Below are positions 58,749-64,000 of a DNA stretch of 64,000 nucleotides, in pieces (position 1 is the stretch's first letter; each line of letters begins with the position of its first letter). The stretch lies in NCBI GenBank assembly GCA_905235575.1, contig CAJOLZ010000002.1, positions 173,248 to 237,247 on the forward strand, in the 5' to 3' direction. Under the pieces are notes generated by a model. The model searched no databases. It was not told the origin of the DNA and saw nothing but the letters and a program-made list of their open reading frames with translations. The translations under genes were made by a program, and so were the position numbers. The DNA comes from an uncultured Bacteroidaceae bacterium (lineage in GTDB: Bacteria > Bacteroidota > Bacteroidia > Bacteroidales > Bacteroidaceae).

Positions 58749-60640
58749 TGCAACAGAGTAGACCTCTCACCGACTGGCTTCCCACGACGCGACGCGAAAT
58801 GGAAATGCGCGGATGGGACTGCGCTGACGTCATCCTCTTCAGCGGTGATGCTTACGTGGACCATCCCAGCTTTGGTGTGGCTGTCATCGGACGTCTGCTC
58901 GAAGCCGAAGGTCTGCGCGTCTGCATCGTACCGCAACCTGATTGGCACGGCGATTGGCGTGATTTTCGCAAGCTCGGACGCCCCAGACTCTTCTTCGGCA
59001 TCTCGCCTGGTTGCATGGATTCGATGGTCAACAAATACACCGCAGCGCGCCGTCTCCGCAGCGAAGACGCTTACAGTCCCGACGGCCGGCACGATCTTCG
59101 ACCCGAATACCCCTCCGTTGTCTATACGCGCATCCTGAAGAAACTCTATCCCGACGTGCCGGTCGTCCTCGGTGGCATCGAAGCAAGTCTCCGACGTCTC
59201 ATGCACTACGACTACTGGAAAGAGAGATTTCGTCCCAGCATCCTCATCGACAGCTTTGCCGATGCCATCACCTACGGGATGGGTGAGCAGGCAACACTCG
59301 AGATTGTCCGTCGTCTTCTGACCGCACTCGACGAGAGTCATCCGACACTTTACTACGACGAGCAAGGCGAAGCATACATTACCACGGACACTTTCCAAGA
59401 GACCATCATCGATACCGACACCGTTCCGCAGATAACTTACCTCGCTGAGGATGTCACCATCGACAAAGAGCGCGACATTGTGTTGCACAGTTATCTCGAT
59501 GCCCTGCGCGAGCCGGAACTTCATGCGGAGAACTTTCGTCATATCGAGGAAGAAAGCAACAACCTGCATGCCCACCGTCTGTTGCAAAAGACCGAAGGCG
59601 CTTGGGTTGTCGTCACACCGCCCTATCCGCCCATGACGCAAGCTCAGCTCGACCACAGCTTCGACCTTCCCTACACCCGTCTCCCTCATCCCAAATACAA
59701 CGGCAAGCGCATACCTGCCTACGAGATGATACGCCACAGCGTCACCCTACATCGCGGATGTTTCGGCGGATGTGCCTTCTGCACCATCAGTGCCCACCAG
59801 GGTAAGTTCGTTTCGAGCCGTAGCAAAGAGAGCATCCTGCGCGAGGTCGATGCCGTCACTCGCATGCCCGACTTCCGCGGATATATCAGCGACCTCGGAG
59901 GTCCCAGCGCAAACATGTACTCCATGCGTGGCCGCAACCCGAAAGCCTGCGACGCCTGCCTCCGACCCTCCTGCATACATCCGGGCATATGTCCCAACCT
60001 CAACGTCGACCACCGCCCACTGCTCGACATATACCGCGCCGTCGATGCGCACCCCAAGGTCAAGAAAAGCTTCGTGGGCAGCGGCATACGATACGACCTC
60101 ATCCTGCATCCGCAGAAAGACCCACAACTGGAGAAAGCCTCACGAGAATATGCCGAAGAACTCATCCTGCATCACGTCAGCGGACGTCTCAAGGTTGCCC
60201 CCGAACACACCTCCGACACCGTCCTCAACCTGATGCGCAAGCCCTCGTTCGCGCTCTTCCACCAGTTCAAGCAACTCTTCGACAGCCTCTGTCACCGCCA
60301 CCAACTGCGCCAGCAGATCGTCCCCTACTTCATCAGCAGCCACCCCGGCTGCACCGACATCGACATGGCACAACTCGCCATAGAGACCAAGCAGATGGAC
60401 TTCCGTCTGGAGCAGGTGCAAGACTTCACCCCTACCCCACTCACACTCTCCACAACGTGCTGGGCCACAGGCATTCACCCCTACACGATGCAACCCGTCT
60501 ATGTCGCACAAACACCACGTCAGAAAGAGCAACAGCGCATGTTCTTCTTCTGGTACAAACCCGAGGAACGAAAGCGCATCATCCAGCGGTTGAAGCAACT
60601 CAATCGCCCCGACCTATTGAATAAACTCACAAATAAATAG
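58748..60640 (+). CDS. YgiQ family radical SAM protein
   Basis: CFGGCAFCTISAHQGKFVSSRSKESIL (CxxxCxxC); N-terminal WLPTTRREMEMRGWDCADVILFSGDAYVDHPSFG. Confidence 0.95.
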   Translation: MQQSRPLTDWLPTTRREMEMRGWDCADVILFSGDAYVDHPSFGVAVIGRLLEAEGLRVCIVPQPDWHGDWRDFRKLGRPRLFFGISPGCMDSMVNKYTAARRLRSEDAYSPDGRHDLRPEYPSVVYTRILKKLYPDVPVVLGGIEASLRRLMHYDYWKERFRPSILIDSFADAITYGMGEQATLEIVRRLLTALDESHPTLYYDEQGEAYITTDTFQETIIDTDTVPQITYLAEDVTIDKERDIVLHSYLDALREPELHAENFRHIEEESNNLHAHRLLQKTEGAWVVVTPPYPPMTQAQLDHSFDLPYTRLPHPKYNGKRIPAYEMIRHSVTLHRGCFGGCAFCTISAHQGKFVSSRSKESILREVDAVTRMPDFRGYISDLGGPSANMYSMRGRNPKACDACLRPSCIHPGICPNLNVDHRPLLDIYRAVDAHPKVKKSFVGSGIRYDLILHPQKDPQLEKASREYAEELILHHVSGRLKVAPEHTSDTVLNLMRKPSFALFHQFKQLFDSLCHRHQLRQQIVPYFISSHPGCTDIDMAQLAIETKQMDFRLEQVQDFTPTPLTLSTTCWATGIHPYTMQPVYVAQTPRQKEQQRMFFFWYKPEERKRIIQRLKQLNRPDLLNKLTNK

Positions 60641-60650
60641 ATAAAGAAAA

Positions 60651-61094
60651 ATGTCAACACAATGGTTTGAATGCAAAGTCCGCCATGACAAGACAATGGA
60701 AGACGGACTGATAAAGAGCGTAACCGAAAGTTTTCTCGTTGATGCCCTCAGTTTCACCGAGGCCGAAAGTCGTTTCATCGACGAGATAAAGCAGTTTATT
60801 ACGGGTGAATTCACCGTCACCGACATCAAGCGAACCCGCATTGCCGAGCTTTACGAAAGCAACGATTCGCTCGCCGACCGATGGTATCGCGGCAAAATTT
60901 CTCAAATCATCATCGATGATAAGTCAGAGAAAGAAAAACGGACATCATACACCGTTCTCGTACAAGCCATCGACCTGCGCGACGCCGTCAAGAACATCGA
61001 CGCTGCCATGGCCAACTCCATCACCGACTACGACATCGTCTCCGTCACCGAAACCAAAATCATCGACGTCTATCGCTACAAACAAAAGGAATAG
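60651..61094 (+). CDS. DUF4494-like protein
   Basis: MSTQWFECKVRHDKTMEDGLIKSVTESFLVDALSFTEAESRFIDEI. Confidence 0.82.
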   Translation: MSTQWFECKVRHDKTMEDGLIKSVTESFLVDALSFTEAESRFIDEIKQFITGEFTVTDIKRTRIAELYESNDSLADRWYRGKISQIIIDDKSEKEKRTSYTVLVQAIDLRDAVKNIDAAMANSITDYDIVSVTETKIIDVYRYKQKE

Positions 61095-61133
61095 CGAGCG
61101 CCATGGAACTTGGACAATCTCAATTTGAGCATC

Positions 61134-61802
61134 ATGGATTCTAAAGTCCTTCAACGCATCACCACCGAGCTGCCGTCGGGCACACGTCTCGTGGCCGTCA
61201 GCAAGTATCATCCCGCCGAAGCCATCCTCGAAGCCTATCAGGCCGGGCAGCGCATCTTTGGCGAGAGCCATGTTCAGGAACTGCAGGTCAAGCAAGCCCA
61301 GCTGCCGACCGACATCCAGTGGCATTTCATCGGCCATCTGCAGACCAACAAGGTCAAGTACATCGCGCCCTACGTCAGCCTCATACACTCCGTCGATTCG
61401 CCCCGTCTGCTCGACGAGATAAACCGTCAGGCCCTGCGCGCCGGCCGTCGCATACCCTGCCTGCTGCAGATACACGTTGCGCAGGAAGAGACCAAGTTCG
61501 GGTTCCTGCCCGACGAGCTCATCGAATTTCTGCGTTCCGGCCATTGGCACACACTCGAGGGCGTTGAAATCGCAGGCCTCATGTGCATGGCGAGCAACAC
61601 AGACGACGAGGCGCAGATTGAGTCCGAATTCGCACGTGCACAACACTTGTTCGACCAGCTGAAGAACGAGTTTTTCACAGCGCAGCCCACCTTCTGCGAA
61701 CGCTCCTGGGGCATGAGCCACGACTACCCTATCGCCCTGCGCTGCGGAGCAACGCTCGTCCGCATCGGCAGCCTGATATTCGGAGACCGAGTGTACCTAT
61801 AA
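61134..61802 (+). CDS. YggS family PLP-binding protein
   Basis: LVAVSKYHPAEAILEAYQAGQRIFGESHVQEL; WHFIGHLQTNKVKYI; MSHDYPIALRCGATLVRIGSLIFG. Confidence 0.92.
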   Translation: MDSKVLQRITTELPSGTRLVAVSKYHPAEAILEAYQAGQRIFGESHVQELQVKQAQLPTDIQWHFIGHLQTNKVKYIAPYVSLIHSVDSPRLLDEINRQALRAGRRIPCLLQIHVAQEETKFGFLPDELIEFLRSGHWHTLEGVEIAGLMCMASNTDDEAQIESEFARAQHLFDQLKNEFFTAQPTFCERSWGMSHDYPIALRCGATLVRIGSLIFGDRVYL

Positions 61803-61818
61803 TTCCTTGTCTCAGATT

Positions 61819-61905
61819 ACGCACTGCGGTGCGACGTTTGTCGCACTGTGTTGCGACAGCTTACGCACTGTGGTGCGACGGGCGTCGCACCACAGTGCGT
61901 TTTTT
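61819..61905. repeat. 22-nt-period GCAC repeat array
   Basis: Unit starts 61821, 61843, 61865, 61887. Confidence 0.95.
61863..61905 (+). terminator. Perfect 17-bp hairpin plus T-tract after the YggS-family gene, made of 22-nt array units
   Basis: ACGCACTGTGGTGCGAC-gggc-GTCGCACCACAGTGCGT-TTTTT. Confidence 0.8.
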
Positions 61906-61954
61906 GAGGGGACGTTGAAGAATGACATTTTTATCAAAAAAATCGTCCAATCTC

Positions 61955-61985
61955 TTGCACGATTCGCAGAATATCCATAACTTTG
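61955..61985 (+). promoter_or_regulatory. Bacteroidetes-type promoter for the BspA-like gene
   Basis: TTG 61955-61957, N20, TAACTTTG 61978-61985. Confidence 0.65.
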
Positions 61986-62204
61986 CAAAGAATAAAGTAA
62001 CAATAGTCATGGAAAGAAACGCAGCACATATAACCCAGATGAACAGAAAAGCAACAAACTATTATGCTCATAGCCTGGCCATTATTACCCCCCCCAATTC
62101 TAATCCTATCCACCTTATCGCGAAACCCTATCCGCAGCCGATGCACCCAGTGTGTCGGTCGCTTGTGTCATGCATAAACTCGTAAATCCTAAAATAATAA
62201 GACT

Positions 62205-64000
62205 ATGAGAAGTAAATTATTAAAAACTATTTTCGCAGCACTCATCCTGCTGCTATCACCCCTCACCATGCTGGCGCAGGAGTCCTACGCCGCACTCTCC
62301 ACCGACAGCACAACCCTCACCTTCTACTACGACACGCAGCGCAGCTCGCGTGATGGCACGACATACGACTTGAATAGCGGTGGCGACAGTCCCGAGTGGG
62401 TTACAGATGGTAGCAATGCAAAAGTAACTAGGGTCAGCTTCGATTACTCGTTCAAGGACGCCCACCCCACTTCTACTCGTTCCTGGTTCGAGGGAATGAC
62501 TAAACTCACCGGAATTTCAGGTCTGATTGGGTATAATCATGTATATATAAATACAAGTGAGGTGACGAACATGGGAAGCATGTTCAATGGCTGCTCCAGC
62601 CTGACGAGCCTCGACTTGAGCGGCTTTAATACCGACAAAGTGACGGACATGAACTCTATGTTCGAGGGTTGCTCCAGCCTGGGGAATCTTGTCGTGAGCA
62701 GCTTCAATACCGAGAACGTAACAGACATGAATTCTATGTTCGAGGGTTGCTCCAGACTGATGAGCCTCGACGTGAACAGCTTCAAAACCGAGAACGTGAC
62801 AGACATGAGCTCTATGTTCGAGGATTGCTCCAGACTGTGGAGCCTCAACGTGGGCGGCTTCAATACCGCCAAGGTGACGGACATGGAAGGCATGTTCGAG
62901 GGCTGTTCCAACCTGACGAGCCTCGACGTGAGCGGCTTCAATACTGAGAAGGTGACAGACATGGAAGGAATGTTCGATGGTTGCAGCAATCTGACAACCA
63001 TTTTATGCGGCAACGACTGGAACAAGACGGAACCTACATCAACCGACATGTTCAAGGGTTGCACAAAACTCGTCGGCGGCAATGGCACAGCGTTTGATGA
63101 TTCGCACACCGATGCCACCTATGCTCGCCCCGACGGTACAGAAGGCAACCCGGGCTACTTCACGGCACCTTCCCCAGTCTACGCTGCACTCTCCCTCGAT
63201 GGAACGACCCTCACCTTCTACTACGACACGCAGCGCAGCACGCGTGAGGGTGCGAAGTACGACTTGAATAGCGATGCGAACAACCCCGGTTGGTATATAG
63301 ACGGCAAATATGCAAATGTAACCAATGTCATCTTCGATGCCTCGTTCAAGGATGCCCGACCCACGTCAACCTGTCACTGGTTTTACGAAATGAAAAATCT
63401 CACCTCAATTCAAGGCATGAAGGAGAATCTCAACACAAGCGAGGTGACGAACATGAAAGGCATGTTCCTTGGCTGTTACGGCCTGACGAGCCTCGATGTG
63501 AGCGGTTTCAATACCGAGAAGGTGACGGATATGTACGACATGTTCTCTGGCTGCTTCAGCCTGACGAGCCTCGACTTGAGCAACTTCAATACCGCCAACG
63601 TGACGTACATGGGTTGGATGTTCTGTAACTGCCGCAGCCTGACGAGTCTCGACTTGGGCAACTTCAATACCGCCAACGTGACAAACATGCAACAAATGTT
63701 CGATAGCTGCCGCAGCCTGACAACCATTATATGTGACAACGACTGGTACAGGTCGTCGGGGCTTAATTCGGACTATATGTTCTATGGTTGCACAAGTCTG
63801 AAGGGCGGCAACGGCACGACATATAATTCGTCTAACATCACAGCTACCTACGCTCGCCCCGACGAGACTGATAAGCCGGGCTACTTCACGAAGTTTGTGA
63901 AGGGCGACGCGAACGGTGACGGCAAGGTGACCATCACCGACGCAGTGGCAGTGGTGAACTCTATCCTTGGTTCTACGCAGGGCGTGTTCATCAAACGTGC
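62205..64000 (+). CDS. BspA-like surface protein with DUF285-type repeats and a dockerin-like tail, truncated by the window end
   Basis: Signal peptide MRSKLLKTIFAALILLLSPLTMLAQ; repeated VTDMNSMFEGCSSLTSLDLSGFNTDK units; frame open to window end with DANGDGKVTITDAVAVVNSILG. Absent from the ORF track because no stop lies in the window. Confidence 0.9.
   Translation, partial: MRSKLLKTIFAALILLLSPLTMLAQESYAALSTDSTTLTFYYDTQRSSRDGTTYDLNSGGDSPEWVTDGSNAKVTRVSFDYSFKDAHPTSTRSWFEGMTKLTGISGLIGYNHVYINTSEVTNMGSMFNGCSSLTSLDLSGFNTDKVTDMNSMFEGCSSLGNLVVSSFNTENVTDMNSMFEGCSRLMSLDVNSFKTENVTDMSSMFEDCSRLWSLNVGGFNTAKVTDMEGMFEGCSNLTSLDVSGFNTEKVTDMEGMFDGCSNLTTILCGNDWNKTEPTSTDMFKGCTKLVGGNGTAFDDSHTDATYARPDGTEGNPGYFTAPSPVYAALSLDGTTLTFYYDTQRSTREGAKYDLNSDANNPGWYIDGKYANVTNVIFDASFKDARPTSTCHWFYEMKNLTSIQGMKENLNTSEVTNMKGMFLGCYGLTSLDVSGFNTEKVTDMYDMFSGCFSLTSLDLSNFNTANVTYMGWMFCNCRSLTSLDLGNFNTANVTNMQQMFDSCRSLTTIICDNDWYRSSGLNSDYMFYGCTSLKGGNGTTYNSSNITATYARPDETDKPGYFTKFVKGDANGDGKVTITDAVAVVNSILGSTQGVFIKR
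62562..63029 (+). repeat. 78-bp (26-aa) tandem coding repeats, array 1
   Basis: GTGAC-GACATG register recurs at 62562, 62640, 62718, 62796, 62874 and 62952. Confidence 0.95.
63444..63755 (+). repeat. 78-bp (26-aa) tandem coding repeats, array 2
   Basis: Register recurs at 63444, 63522, 63600 and 63678. Confidence 0.95.

Noticed and set aside
61821-61905. 22-nt arrays as CRISPR
   Set aside because: Unit period of 22 nt with only ~7-nt variable linkers, units themselves variable and palindromic, no cas genes nearby.
62562-63029. 78-bp arrays as CRISPR or non-coding satellite
   Set aside because: Period is a multiple of three, in frame with a signal-peptide protein and encodes DUF285-like repeats.

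Overview
This window is a gene-dense chromosomal segment of a Bacteroidales genome, Prevotella-like by gene content and by TTG-N20-TAnnTTTG promoters. I see no phage, IS element or CRISPR array. From left to right it carries: a Bat aerotolerance operon; a PAP2 protein; a very large two-lobed sensor with its response regulator; PcrA/UvrD; a menA-DUF3737-PatB-MATE operon; a CotH-type protein; a nucleotidyltransferase; TamL/TamB; tRNA-Arg; an AddAB-like pair; panB; ileS-dksA/traR-lspA; a frameshifted UPF0210 gene; GH43; a dockerin-tailed secreted protein; PFP; an acyltransferase; a xanthan-lyase-like protein; a YgiQ-type radical SAM protein; a YggS-type protein; and a BspA-like surface protein cut by the window end. 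The most unusual signal is intergenic. A dispersed repeat of strict 22-nt period (GCACcGTGgTGCGAC plus a 7-nt linker, 2-4 units, often bounded by AAACGC...GCGTTTT) occurs at ten loci, including all four convergent gene junctions. A second dispersed module carries a 29-bp palindrome over the -33 element of the promoters of tamB, ileS and cotH. A third motif (GTTGAAGAATGACA) is found beside these repeats. There is also a well-paired candidate structured RNA next to the tRNA. All family assignments come from reading the sequences; no database search was run.
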